Below are positions 1 to 7,309 of a stretch of DNA of 15,479 nucleotides, piece after piece; the stretch's first letter is position 1, and every line of letters begins with the position of its first letter. The notes beneath the pieces are model-generated. The model made no database searches. It was not told the origin of the DNA and saw nothing but the letters and a program-made list of their open reading frames with translations. Made by a program: the position numbers and the translations under genes. The DNA comes from Dehalococcoides mccartyi (GTDB lineage: Bacteria > Chloroflexota > Dehalococcoidia > UBA2979). The DNA is taken from contig CAMDAY010000024.1 of the NCBI GenBank assembly GCA_945888895.1, forward strand, positions 1 to 15,479, in the 5' to 3' direction.

Positions 1-395
1 TGACCGGCGGCAGCGGAGATGCGGGCCGCAGCGGCCTCGGACTCAGCGGCCTCCTGAGCCTCCTGCTTCGACCGGACATCGTTGTAGCAGTTCGAGCAGT
101 ACACCGGGCGGTCGCCACGAGGCACGAACGGCACCTCGGTCGTTTGGCCACACTGGTGGCAGGCCGCGACGTGCAGCTGGCGCGGCGTGCGCCCGCCCCA
201 CGAGACATACACGCCGAACGTCGGCGCCTCCTCGCGGTCCTCGGGGCGGAGGAGCTTGCGAGTCTGGCGGCAGGACGGGCAGCGCACGGGGTCGTGCTGC
301 AGACCCTTCGTCGCGTAGAACTCCTGCTCGCCGGTGGTGAAGACGAAGGACGAGCCGCAGTCGCGGCAGGTCAGTTCGCGGTCGGTGAATGCCAT
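1..395 (-). CDS. Zinc-ribbon protein with CxxC-x17-CxxC motif (3' end off window)
   Basis: Reading the minus strand from the ATG at 393-395 gives 131 codons with no stop before the left edge, so the C-terminus is missing. Two Cys4 zinc ribbons are visible: C10/C13 with C39/C42, and C79/C82 with C100/C103. The second has exactly 17 residues between its CxxC pairs. This matches the small zinc-ribbon (zf-trcl / CxxC-x17-CxxC) proteins common in Chloroflexota, whose function is unknown; nucleic-acid binding is a guess. A clear AGGAG ribosome site (402-406 on the opposite strand) lies 7 bases before the ATG and fixes the start. After the second ribbon comes an Ala/Glu-rich, probably helical tail. 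It lies downstream of murJ on the same strand, separated by a palindromic repeat, so it is probably a separate transcript. Confidence 0.85.
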   Translation of the reverse strand, partial: MAFTDRELTCRDCGSSFVFTTGEQEFYATKGLQHDPVRCPSCRQTRKLLRPEDREEAPTFGVYVSWGGRTPRQLHVAACHQCGQTTEVPFVPRGDRPVYCSNCYNDVRSKQEAQEAAESEAAAARISAAAG

Positions 396-567
396 TCGAG
401 GCTCCTATCCCGGGTGCGTACCGGAGTGCCCCGAGTCAGGAGCACACGCCAAGAAGCGGACGCACACGCGTCCGCTTTCCGATGCTCCCTTGTAGAGGTG
501 GGGGCGCCTCCCAGTATAGCAGGGCCACCGAGGCCGGATGATCGCGCTTGCCGGCAGAGCGGGAAAG

Positions 568-655
568 GCCCTCACCCCAACCCTGTCCCCACACGGGGAG
601 AGGGGCCGGATCGGACGAGAACTTTGCCCACGCATCAGAGAGGGCAGGTGAGGGT
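568..655 (-). repeat. Palindromic repeat family B, copy 1
   Basis: The ends form an inverted repeat (CCCTCACC at 569-576, GGTGAGGG at 647-654), with a second hairpin inside built on CCCCacacGGGG. The core GGGGCCGGATCGGAC (602-616) is the exact reverse complement of 14196-14210 in the second copy. It touches the stop codon of murJ, so it could fold at the end of that transcript, but no T-run follows. The rest of the 396-655 gap shows no gene. Confidence 0.75.
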
Positions 656-2449
656 CTATCTGCGCGAGATCAGCGCCTCGAAGTCCGGGCGGTTGAAGCG
701 GTACGACACCGCCCCGAACGCGAGCGTGCCGAGGCCACCCGCGACGACGAGGACGCCGAGCGCGCGGAGCGTGCTGTCGGCCGTCAGGCCGAAGTAGGCG
801 AGCGCGAACCTCGACGCCACGATCACGAGGGACATCACGACCGTCCCGAGGATCGTGCTCTGCAGCGTGCTCAGCAGCGCGGGGCGGTTCAGCCCGCCGA
901 TGCGTCCCCGCAACGCAAGGATCAGGAGCCCGAACTCGAGGATCGCGGTGATCGTCGCGGCAGCGGCGAGCCCGCGCAGACCGAACGGTGTGACCAACGC
1001 CGCCGCCAGCGCGACGTTCAGCACCATCGCGACGACCGCCGCGGCCACGGGGGTGCGCGTGTCCGACAGCGCATAGAACCCGCGGCTCAGGATCTCGACG
1101 CCGCTGTGCGCGAAGATGCCGACCCCGTAGACGATGAGCGCACTGACCACGAGGTCCGACGACCGCGCATCGAACGCACCTCGTTCGAGCAGCACGCGCA
1201 CCGACGGACCGGCGAGCAGGATCAGCGCGGCGGACGCCGGGATCGCGAGCAAGAGGATCGTGCGCAGCGCGTGCGTCAGCGCGTCGCGCAGCAACTGCGT
1301 CTCGCGCGCGGCGGCGTGCTGCGCCAACGTCGGGAAGACGGCCGTCGAGATCGCCATGCCGATCACGCCGACCGGCAGCATCATCATCAGGAACGCGTAG
1401 TTCATCGCGCTGATCGCCTCGTCCGACACGTACGAGGCAAAGAAGATCACCGCGAGGAAGTTGACCTGCGACGCCGCAAGCCCGATCACGCGCGGGCCCA
1501 TCAGCGCCATCACGTCGCGCACACCCTCCGCGAACACGTCGAGCGTCGGACGCCAGCGGAACCCCACCGCACGCAGCGCGGGTAGCTGCACGAGGAGATG
1601 CCCCGCCGATCCGATGACCACGCCCCAGGCGAGCCCGTCCATACCAAACGGCTCCGCGAGGAACATCGCCGCGAGGATGATGCTCAGGTTGTAGATGAGC
1701 GGGGCGAGCGCCGGTGCCAGGAAATGCTGGCGGGCGTTGAGGATCCCGGTGAGCATCCCCGAGATGCCGAAGAACAGCGGCGAGAGCAGCATCAGCCGCG
1801 TGAGGTGCACCGCGAGCTCCGTCAGCTCAGCCTCGCGGCCCGTCGCATGACCCAGGCCCGGCGCGAGCCACGGCACGATCCTCGGCGCCGCGATGTAGGC
1901 GAGGCCCGCCGCGATGAACGTCGCGAGGCTCACAAGGTTCAGCACGCTGGACGCGAGGTGCCAGGCGGCGCGCGACCCCCGGGAGACGCGCACGCGGCTG
2001 TATGTCGGGATGAACGCCGCGGACAGCGTCGCGCCCGCGAGCAGTTGGAACACGAGATCGGGCAGGCGGAACGCAACCCAGTACGCGGACAGCTCCGGGT
2101 CGGTCCCGAAGGCGTTTGCGATCGCCACCGACCGAGCAACGCCGAGGACGCGCGACAACAGGAACCCGATCGCCACGATCCCGGCCGCGCTGACGATCAG
2201 TCCGAGGCGTCCCGGCTTGGGTGCCGGCTCCCCGATCAGGTAGCGGCGCAGGCGGCCGCGATCGCGCTGGTGCTCCTCGTAGGGGTGCGCGCCGTCGGGC
2301 GGCTCCGGGACGGCGGCCGGGCGAGGCAGTCCGGGGACGCGACGATCATCGGGCGTGCCGCGCACGGTCGGTGGCGTCCACGCACCCTCAAGGGGGTTCG
2401 GGGGACGCGACGACCAGGACGGCTCTTCGGGATCGGGCATGCGGCCCAT
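656..2449 (-). CDS. murJ: MurJ/MviN lipid II flippase
   Basis: This is a 597-aa polytopic membrane protein of the MOP superfamily that moves lipid II across the membrane for peptidoglycan synthesis. Residues 1 to about 85 are proline-rich, charged and probably cytoplasmic; then many hydrophobic segments follow, consistent with the usual 14. Family signatures are SRVLGVARSVAIANAFG after the first helix, FRLPDLVFQLLAGATLSAAF, the SGMLTGILNARQHFLAPAL segment, the MLPVGVIGMAISTAVFPTL segment and GFYALSDTRTPV. The Arg pair of the Proteobacterial LLRRLFAEG motif is replaced by VFQLLAG. The start at 2449 is chosen for the GAGG six bases upstream; the reading frame stays open to 2572, and an ATG three codons downstream (2440) is also possible. 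It is divergent from rpsT. Confidence 0.93.
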   Translation of the reverse strand: MGRMPDPEEPSWSSRPPNPLEGAWTPPTVRGTPDDRRVPGLPRPAAVPEPPDGAHPYEEHQRDRGRLRRYLIGEPAPKPGRLGLIVSAAGIVAIGFLLSRVLGVARSVAIANAFGTDPELSAYWVAFRLPDLVFQLLAGATLSAAFIPTYSRVRVSRGSRAAWHLASSVLNLVSLATFIAAGLAYIAAPRIVPWLAPGLGHATGREAELTELAVHLTRLMLLSPLFFGISGMLTGILNARQHFLAPALAPLIYNLSIILAAMFLAEPFGMDGLAWGVVIGSAGHLLVQLPALRAVGFRWRPTLDVFAEGVRDVMALMGPRVIGLAASQVNFLAVIFFASYVSDEAISAMNYAFLMMMLPVGVIGMAISTAVFPTLAQHAAARETQLLRDALTHALRTILLLAIPASAALILLAGPSVRVLLERGAFDARSSDLVVSALIVYGVGIFAHSGVEILSRGFYALSDTRTPVAAAVVAMVLNVALAAALVTPFGLRGLAAAATITAILEFGLLILALRGRIGGLNRPALLSTLQSTILGTVVMSLVIVASRFALAYFGLTADSTLRALGVLVVAGGLGTLAFGAVSYRFNRPDFEALISRR

Positions 2450-2602
2450 GATCGACCTCGCCCGACGAGGGGGCAAACCAGAACGTCGCCCTCCTGCGAT
2501 GCGCACCACCGAGCAGTGGGGCCACTCGCCACCCGATTGAAACACCGGGGGGTGCCAATTTCCTTCTGCCACCGATCTGTAGCGCGCGCGAGCGCCCCGT
2601 CA

Positions 2603-2693
2603 GCGCGGTCGCAAAACCGCGCGACATCCCCGATTGGGACGCCTTCCCTGCCGCCCGGGACGGCATCCCCGGGCGGCCTCGGACAGGCCGAGG
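2603..2693. promoter_or_regulatory. Three stacked inverted repeats between murJ and rpsT
   Basis: The 2450-2748 gap holds no gene but has three inverted repeats: GCGCGGT/ACCGCGC (2603-2609, 2616-2622), a perfect 10-bp arm GCCGCCCGGG/CCCGGGCGGC with an 8-base loop (2650-2659, 2668-2677), and CCTCGG/CCGAGG (2677-2682, 2688-2693). The last ends two bases before the predicted rpsT -35 box. They could be operators or DNA/RNA hairpins serving either divergent gene; no regulator is identified. Confidence 0.5.
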
Positions 2694-2694
2694 A

Positions 2695-2723
2695 TAGACG
2701 TAGCCGCGTTCCTCCCATACGAT
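2695..2723 (+). promoter_or_regulatory. Predicted promoter of rpsT
   Basis: TAGACG (2695-2700), a 17-base spacer and TACGAT (2718-2723) fit a housekeeping sigma promoter. The expected start, near 2730, would leave a leader of about 20 bases that includes the ribosome site AGGGGGA before the ATG at 2749. Confidence 0.5.
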
Positions 2724-2748
2724 GTCTGTCCGCATTCAGGGGGATTTG

Positions 2749-3024
2749 ATGGCTCACTCACTCCAGGCGCGCAAGCGCGTTCGACAGACCGAGACGCACA
2801 CGGAACGCAACAAGCCGTTCCGTACCCGCGCCGCCCACGCCGTCCGTGACGCGCGCACCGCGATCCAGCGCAACGACGACGGTGCGACCGACTTGGTCCG
2901 CGCCGCGCAGTCGGCGCTCGACCGTGCCGCCCGCCGCAACGTCATTCACCCGAACGCCGCCGCGCGCCGCAAGTCGCGCCTCGCGCAGCAGTTGAAGGCG
3001 AAGCAGACGGCCGTCGCCGCCTAG
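2749..3024 (+). CDS. rpsT: 30S ribosomal protein S20
   Basis: The product is 91 aa, very basic and helical, and binds 16S rRNA in the small ribosomal subunit. The MAHSLQARKRVRQTETHTER opening and the NVIHPNAAARRKSRLAQ segment near the C-terminus are the typical S20 pattern (usual length 85-92 aa). An AGGGGGA ribosome site about 6 bases upstream decides this ATG over the in-frame ATG at 2722, which would overlap the predicted -10 box. It is a single-gene unit with its own promoter and a terminator 26 bases after the stop, which fits the high, independent expression of S20 genes. Confidence 0.96.
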   Translation: MAHSLQARKRVRQTETHTERNKPFRTRAAHAVRDARTAIQRNDDGATDLVRAAQSALDRAARRNVIHPNAAARRKSRLAQQLKAKQTAVAA

Positions 3025-3050
3025 CTTCTGCGCTCCGGCGCACCTCGACG

Positions 3051-3077
3051 ACCCCCGCCCCCGCGCGGGGGTTCTTC
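3051..3077 (+). terminator. Intrinsic terminator after rpsT
   Basis: The stem ACCCCCGC (3051-3058) pairs perfectly with GCGGGGGT (3065-3072) around a 6-base loop and is followed by TTCTT. It lies 26 bases after the rpsT stop. Confidence 0.8.
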
Positions 3078-3149
3078 GTGCCCGGACGGTTCGAGGGCTC
3101 CGCGGGGATCTCGCCGGACGGGCGGGGGGAGGGCCTCGAGGGCGCGGTG

Positions 3150-3400
3150 GCGTTGAGGTGGCAGCGTGGGGCGGCCCACCCCTTCCCCTCCCGGCGCGGG
3201 AGGGACTCAGAGAAGAGAAGAGAACCAACCGTGAGGGGCTGCGCCCCTCACACTCCCGGCGGAATCGTGCGTTTCTAGAGGGCGATATCGGAACGTGCAC
3301 GAAGCCGCGCGATCCCGGCCCGGGATCCTCAAAGGGCGAAGCCCTTTGAACTTCATCCCCCTTCCCGCGCAGCATGGGCGCCCCACGCGGCGACCTCGGC
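3150..3400 (+). repeat. Repeat family A, copy A1 (right hairpin damaged)
   Basis: The left end GGGGCGGCCCACCCC (3168-3182) leads into the CTCCCGgcgCGGGAG hairpin. Then follow the perfect hairpin GTGAGGGGC/GCCCCTCAC (3231-3251), GATCCCG/CGGGATC (3311-3327), the stem CAAAGGGC/GCCCTTTG (3330-3348), and CATCCCCCTTCCCGCGCAG. The 3' arm of the last hairpin is missing about 16 bases compared with A2-A4, after which the terminal sequence resumes (ATGGGCGCCCC). It fills most of the 3078-3528 gap between rpsT and the dehydrogenase. It encodes no protein; open frames through it are by-products of GC richness. Confidence 0.85.
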
Positions 3401-3486
3401 GGCGCTCGCCCCGTCGAGGCTCCACGCGGCTCCGGGTTCGACGCCACGCGCGCGAGGATCGGTGCGCGGCGCGGCGCAGGCTGAGA

Positions 3487-3502
3487 TACTGCCTCGGCAG
3501 TA
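3487..3502. promoter_or_regulatory. Operator-like palindrome before the dehydrogenase
   Basis: TACTGCC and GGCAGTA form a perfect 7-bp inverted repeat with a 2-base centre, 26 bases before the start codon. The left arm overlaps GATACT (3485-3490), a possible -10 box; no good -35 is seen. This is the usual place for a local repressor site, but no regulator gene is adjacent. Confidence 0.45.
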
Positions 3503-3528
3503 CTCCCCCAAGCGCGCGAGGTAGCCCG

Positions 3529-4578
3529 ATGCGAGCCACGATCTTCAACGCCCCCGGCAACGTCACCGTCGAGGATCGTCCGGAGCCGCATGCCGGGCCG
3601 GGCGCGATCCGGCTGCGGATTGCCGCCGCCTCGCTCTGCGCCTCGGACGTCCGCGTGTACCGCGGCGAGAAGCACGCCGCCGCCGGCGTCATCCCTGGCC
3701 ACGAGCTCGCCGGCGTCGTGGACGAAGTCGGCGAGGGCGTCGAGGGTGTGCGCGAAGGCCAGCGCGTGATCATCTGCCCGATCGTCGCCTGCAACCGCTG
3801 CCTCTACTGCCTGCTCGGCCGGCGCAACCGTTGCGAGAAGCGGCTCACCCTGGGCTACGACCTCGACGGCGGCTTCGCCGATTACCTCGTCGTGCCGCCG
3901 TCGATCGTCTCGACGGGACAGGTGTTCGAGGTCGCGCCCGACCTGCCGCTGGACATCGCCGCGCTGACGGAGCCCTCCGCGTGCACGCTCGCGTCGCTGG
4001 AGCTGTGCCAGGTCGGCGCGGGCACCTCGATGGCGATCGTCGGCGCGGGGCCGATGGGCCTGCTGCACCTGATCATGGGCCGCGCGCTGGGTGCCGGCCC
4101 GATCATCGTCGTCGAGCCGATCGAGGAGCGCCGCAACATCGCGAAGCGCTGGGGCGCGGATCTCGTGCTCGACCCGAACACCGACGACGTGAAGGGCGCG
4201 GTGAAGTCCTCCACGGGCGGGCTGGGCGCGGACGCCGTGATCGTCTCGGTCGGCGTCGCGGAGCTCGTCGGCCCCGCACTCGACCTCGCGCGGCCGCAGG
4301 CGGTGGTCAACCTGTTCGCCGGCTTCCCGCGCGGAGGAGCACCTGTGCCGTTCGACCCGAACCTCGTGCACTACTCCGAGGTGCTCCTGACCGGTAGCCA
4401 GAACGCGACCGCCGACCAGTACCGCCGCACGCTGCGCCTGCTGCGCACCACGCCCCACATCGACGAGGTGGTGACGAACCGCTACACGGTGGAGACGTCT
4501 CCCGACGCCTACACCGCGCGGCTCGCGATGAATGGGCTGAAGTCGTTGGTCACGTTCGCCGGCGTCGACCCCAACTAG
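3529..4578 (+). CDS. Zinc-dependent medium-chain dehydrogenase (alcohol/polyol type)
   Basis: This 349-aa cytosolic NAD(P)-dependent oxidoreductase belongs to the medium-chain dehydrogenase family. Visible ligands are C37, H58-E59 and E148 for the catalytic zinc (the EPSAC motif, as in sorbitol and threonine dehydrogenases), and C88, C91, C94 and C102 for the structural zinc. The Rossmann motif is GAGPMG (residues 172-177). The second beta strand ends in IIVVEP, an acidic residue favouring NAD over NADP. The exact substrate cannot be read; sorbitol, L-threonine and related polyols are candidates. The start is set by GAGGT 7 bases before the ATG and by family length. It stands alone between repeat A1 and the RodZ-like gene (26-bp gap), with a palindrome in its upstream region. 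Confidence 0.9.
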   Translation: MRATIFNAPGNVTVEDRPEPHAGPGAIRLRIAAASLCASDVRVYRGEKHAAAGVIPGHELAGVVDEVGEGVEGVREGQRVIICPIVACNRCLYCLLGRRNRCEKRLTLGYDLDGGFADYLVVPPSIVSTGQVFEVAPDLPLDIAALTEPSACTLASLELCQVGAGTSMAIVGAGPMGLLHLIMGRALGAGPIIVVEPIEERRNIAKRWGADLVLDPNTDDVKGAVKSSTGGLGADAVIVSVGVAELVGPALDLARPQAVVNLFAGFPRGGAPVPFDPNLVHYSEVLLTGSQNATADQYRRTLRLLRTTPHIDEVVTNRYTVETSPDAYTARLAMNGLKSLVTFAGVDPN

Positions 4579-4604
4579 CGCATGACGTTCTACCGGACCG
4601 CTCG

Positions 4605-5366
4605 ATGAACTGGCCGGGGCGCCGCGCCGAGCGCGCGGAGGCGGACGCTGCTGCCGTCGTCGTCGCGGACGAGACGCGGGAGCGCGCTCGCCGCACCGGC
4701 GAGGTGCTCCGGCAGGCGCGCACGGAGCGCAAGATCACGCTGTCCGACGTCGAGCAGGACATCCGCATCAACCGCACCTACCTGGAGGCGCTGGAGAACG
4801 CGCGCTTCGACCTGCTGCCCGCGCCGGTCTACGCGCGCGGGTTCATGCGCTCGTACGCCCGCTATCTCGGCCTCGACCCGGACGAGGCGGTGCGCGCCGT
4901 CCCGCGCGACCTGCCGCGCCCGCGCGAGTTGGAGCCGATGCCCGGCCTGCGCCGCGCGACCGCCGCGAGCCTGCCCACGCTCCCGAACATCAACCCACCG
5001 ATGGCGATCGGCATCGGCGCGGCCATCCTCGTGCTCGTCGCCGCGTTCTACTTCGTGCCGCAGCTGACGGGCAGCACCGGCATCTCGGGCCAGCCCACCG
5101 CCACCGCCGCCGCGACCATCGCCGCGAACGTCGATGCCCCGAACGTCGTCGGCGTCTCGCGCGAGGAGGCCAGCGCGACGCTCGAGCGATCCGGCCTGAC
5201 GCCCTTCGCGCTCACGCAGGAGAACGCCGCGCGCGCTGGCGTCGTCTACCGCCAATCGCCCGGCGCGGGTTCCCCGGTGAAGAAGGGCGACGTCATCACC
5301 CTCTTCGTCTCCCTCGGCCCCGGCGGCACCGCCACCCCGACAGCATCGGCAACGCCCGCGCGGTAA
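4605..5366 (+). CDS. RodZ-like HTH / single TM / PASTA-domain protein
   Basis: This 253-aa protein has an unusual order of parts. Residues 30-96 form a RodZ-type helix-turn-helix (RTGEVLRQARTERKITLSDV, then YLEALENARFDLLPAPVYAR and GFMRSYARYLGL). A Pro-rich linker follows, then one membrane helix (about 133-152), a Thr/Ala-rich stretch, a PASTA domain (about 178-241, PNVVGVSREEA... QSPGAGSPVKKGDVITLFVS) and a Thr/Ala tail. RodZ HTH domains bind MreB inside the cell. PASTA domains bind peptidoglycan or lipid II outside, as in PknB and some PBPs. A role linking cytoskeleton or cell shape to the wall is therefore inferred. The usual RodZ C-terminal domain is absent. The ribosome site is weak; an 8-codon ATG frame (4582-4608) overlaps the start as ATGA and might couple translation. 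Confidence 0.82.
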   Translation: MNWPGRRAERAEADAAAVVVADETRERARRTGEVLRQARTERKITLSDVEQDIRINRTYLEALENARFDLLPAPVYARGFMRSYARYLGLDPDEAVRAVPRDLPRPRELEPMPGLRRATAASLPTLPNINPPMAIGIGAAILVLVAAFYFVPQLTGSTGISGQPTATAAATIAANVDAPNVVGVSREEASATLERSGLTPFALTQENAARAGVVYRQSPGAGSPVKKGDVITLFVSLGPGGTATPTASATPAR

Positions 5367-5405
5367 CCCTTGCCGGGACGATGGCATCGCTCGCGGTCGT
5401 GAGGG

Positions 5406-5690
5406 TCGGCGAGGTGACAGCGTGGGGCGGCCCACCCCTACCCCTCCCGGCGCGGGAGGAGTTCAGAAGCAGAGGAACCAACTGTGAGGGGCGCAGCTCC
5501 ACACACTCCCGGCGGAACTCGATGTGGCCGCGCGAGGTTGGCACGAGTGATTCGGACCGTCTCTGGACCCGAGGTGCGGAGCATCCTCGGGTCTCGGGGG
5601 AGCGCGAGGGCGAAGCCCTCGCTATTCATCCCCCTTCCCGCGCAGGGAAGGGGGCAGGGGGATGGGCCGCCCCGCTCAATCAACTCGACA
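5406..5690 (+). repeat. Repeat family A, copy A2
   Basis: The left end GGGGCGGCCCACCCC and the right end GGGATGGGCCGCCCC are imperfect inverted repeats of each other. Between them lie the CTCCCGgcgCGGGAG hairpin, an imperfect GTGAGGGGC hairpin, CCGAGG/CCTCGG, the perfect stem GCGAGGGC/GCCCTCGC (5604-5622) and the 10-bp hairpin CCCCCTTCCC/GGGAAGGGGG. It occupies the gap between the RodZ-like gene and rimO (5367-5788); no gene is seen there. Confidence 0.88.
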
Positions 5691-5773
5691 CGGCTCCCGT
5701 CCCGAACGGTAGGTTCCTGCCGGCACCGCGAGGGCCACGAGCGCGGCGTTCCCCGCCAACCTCGACCGACCCC

Positions 5774-5779
5774 TAGACT
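5774..5779 (+). promoter_or_regulatory. Candidate -10 box of rimO
   Basis: TAGACT lies 9 bases before the GTG start, and there is no convincing ribosome site, so the transcript may be leaderless or nearly so. No -35 match was found, so the call is weak. Confidence 0.3.
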
Positions 5780-5788
5780 GGAATACCT

Positions 5789-7108
5789 GTGAAGTACCAC
5801 CTCGTCACCCTCGGCTGCGCGAAGAACACCGTCGACTCGATGCGGCTGGAGCACGCCCTGCGCACGGGACGCCACATCGGTGTCGACGCGCCCGAGGATG
5901 CCGACCTCCTGGTGGTGAACACCTGCGGCTTCATCGACGCCGCGAAGGACGAGAGCGTCGATGTCGTCCGCCAGCTCGACGCGATGCGCCGCCCGGACCA
6001 GAAGCTCTACGTCGTCGGCTGCATGACGCAGATCGCGGAGGACGAGGTGCGCGCCGCCGTCCCGAACATCGACGCTACGTTCGGCGTCGAGCAGTGGGAC
6101 GAGATCTCCGCCTCGATCGGCGCGGCGAGCGAGACGTACGACATCCCGCTCACCACGCTGCCGACGCTCGGCGCGCCCAGCGCATACCTCAAGATCTCGG
6201 ACGGCTGCGACCGCCCGTGCACGTTCTGCATCATCCCAACGATCAAGGGTGGCATGCACTCCGCACCGGTGTCGCGACTGGTCGCCGAGGCGCGCATGTA
6301 CGCCGCGGCCGGCGCGAAGGAGCTCGTGCTCGTCGCGCAGGACTCCACCGCATATGCCGAGGACGAGAGCACCCGCGACGGCCTAGCCGCGCTGCTCGAG
6401 GAGCTGTCCGCCGACGTACCGGACGTGCCGTGGATCCGCCTGATGTACGCCTACCCCGGCCGCGTCACGCCTCGACTCGCCGAGGCGATGGCGTCACTGC
6501 CCAACGTCGTCCCGTACCTCGACATGCCGTTGCAGCACGGCAGCGACTCCATGCTTCGACGCATGAAGCGCCCGACGCTCGCGAAGTCGCGCCGCAGCAT
6601 CGAGACGATCCGCAAGGCGATCCCGGACGTCACGCTGCGCACGACGTTCATCGTCGGCTTCCCCGGCGAGACCGAAGCCGAGTTCCGCGAGCTGCTGCGC
6701 TTCGTGGAGGAGCACCGCTTCGATCACGTCGGCGCGTTCACCTACTCGCCACAGATCGGCACGCCTGCTGCCGCGTACGGCGACCAACTGCCCGAGGAGC
6801 TGAAGCAGGAACGCTACGGCCGCCTGATGGAACTCGCGCAGGGCATCTCCCACGACGCCAACCGTGCACAGGTAGGTCGCGAGATCGACGTGCTGATCGA
6901 GTCACGTGAGCCGAGCGCTTCGGCCGCAGGTGACGCGATGGTCATCGGTCGCACCGCGCGCGACGCACCCGAGGTCGACGGCCTCGCGCTGGTGAAGGGC
7001 ACGTACCCAATGGGCACGATGGTGCGCGTCCGTGTCGACGGCGCTCTCCCGTACGACCTCTTCTGCACCCCGGTCCCAAACCAGGTCGAGGCTCTCGTCC
7101 GCCCGTAA
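5789..7108 (+). CDS. rimO: Ribosomal protein S12 methylthiotransferase RimO
   Basis: This is a 439-aa radical-SAM enzyme that adds a methylthio group to the conserved aspartate of ribosomal protein S12. Its N-terminal methylthiotransferase domain carries the three cluster cysteines C10 (GCAKNTVDS), C46 (NTCGF) and C78 (VGCMTQ). The radical-SAM domain has C140, C144 and C147 in SDGCDRPCTFCIIP, and a C-terminal TRAM region spans about residues 370-435. The SDGCDRPCTFCIIP sequence and GCAKN opening favour RimO over MiaB or MtaB. Length is normal (about 430-450 aa). The start is GTG, chosen because the MKYHLVTLGCAKN opening fits the family; no strong ribosome site is present. It is a single gene, preceded by repeat A2. 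Confidence 0.94.
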   Translation: MKYHLVTLGCAKNTVDSMRLEHALRTGRHIGVDAPEDADLLVVNTCGFIDAAKDESVDVVRQLDAMRRPDQKLYVVGCMTQIAEDEVRAAVPNIDATFGVEQWDEISASIGAASETYDIPLTTLPTLGAPSAYLKISDGCDRPCTFCIIPTIKGGMHSAPVSRLVAEARMYAAAGAKELVLVAQDSTAYAEDESTRDGLAALLEELSADVPDVPWIRLMYAYPGRVTPRLAEAMASLPNVVPYLDMPLQHGSDSMLRRMKRPTLAKSRRSIETIRKAIPDVTLRTTFIVGFPGETEAEFRELLRFVEEHRFDHVGAFTYSPQIGTPAAAYGDQLPEELKQERYGRLMELAQGISHDANRAQVGREIDVLIESREPSASAAGDAMVIGRTARDAPEVDGLALVKGTYPMGTMVRVRVDGALPYDLFCTPVPNQVEALVRP

Positions 7109-7141
7109 TCTGTCTCCCGTCCGCATCTTCTTCGTAACAGG

Positions 7142-7169
7142 TTGATCCACTACCCCGTAGGGGTATACT
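7142..7169 (+). promoter_or_regulatory. Promoter with CsoR-like palindrome in its spacer
   Basis: TTGATC (7142-7147), a 16-base spacer and TATACT (7164-7169) form the best -10 match in the window. The perfect palindrome TACCCCgtaGGGGTA (7151-7165) fills the spacer and overlaps the -10, ideal for repression. Its TACCC/GGGTA arms resemble operators of copper- or persulfide-sensing CsoR-family repressors; that identity is inferred. It would transcribe toward the small gene at 7435 through a leader of about 260 bases. Confidence 0.55.
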
Positions 7170-7289
7170 GGTGGCACGGATTCGTCCGGTTTCGGCGGCT
7201 ACTGGTTATCAAACCTCGAACCAAGGGTCTTCCCTGAATCTGAGCGGCAGAGTTTGGGCGCTCGCGAGCGGATTTAACGTGGAATTTAC

Positions 7290-7309
7290 GTGATTGTGCG
7301 CACAATCAC
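7290..7309. promoter_or_regulatory. Perfect 20-bp palindrome (operator candidate)
   Basis: GTGATTGTGCGCACAATCAC is a perfect 10+10 palindrome with no loop, which suits a dimeric regulator better than an RNA hairpin. Its last base touches the -35 box of the next promoter. It does not match any operator I can name with confidence. Confidence 0.6.

Noticed and set aside
2722..2748. Upstream ATG of rpsT at 2722
   Set aside because: It overlaps the predicted -10 box, lacks a ribosome site, and S20 proteins start at the MAHSLQAR methionine.
548..2749. Long plus-strand open frames (345 and 383 codons) opposite murJ
   Set aside because: Their products are Arg/Asp/His-rich without any family pattern, as expected for antisense frames in GC-rich DNA; murJ on the other strand has clear conserved motifs.
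3231..3251. GTGAGGGGC/GCCCCTCAC hairpin as a terminator
   Set aside because: No T-run follows, and the same hairpin recurs in every family A copy irrespective of gene orientation, so it belongs to the repeat.
2758..4458. 566-codon minus-strand open frame across rpsT, repeat A1 and the dehydrogenase
   Set aside because: It is antisense to two clear genes, has biased low-complexity composition and runs through repeat DNA.
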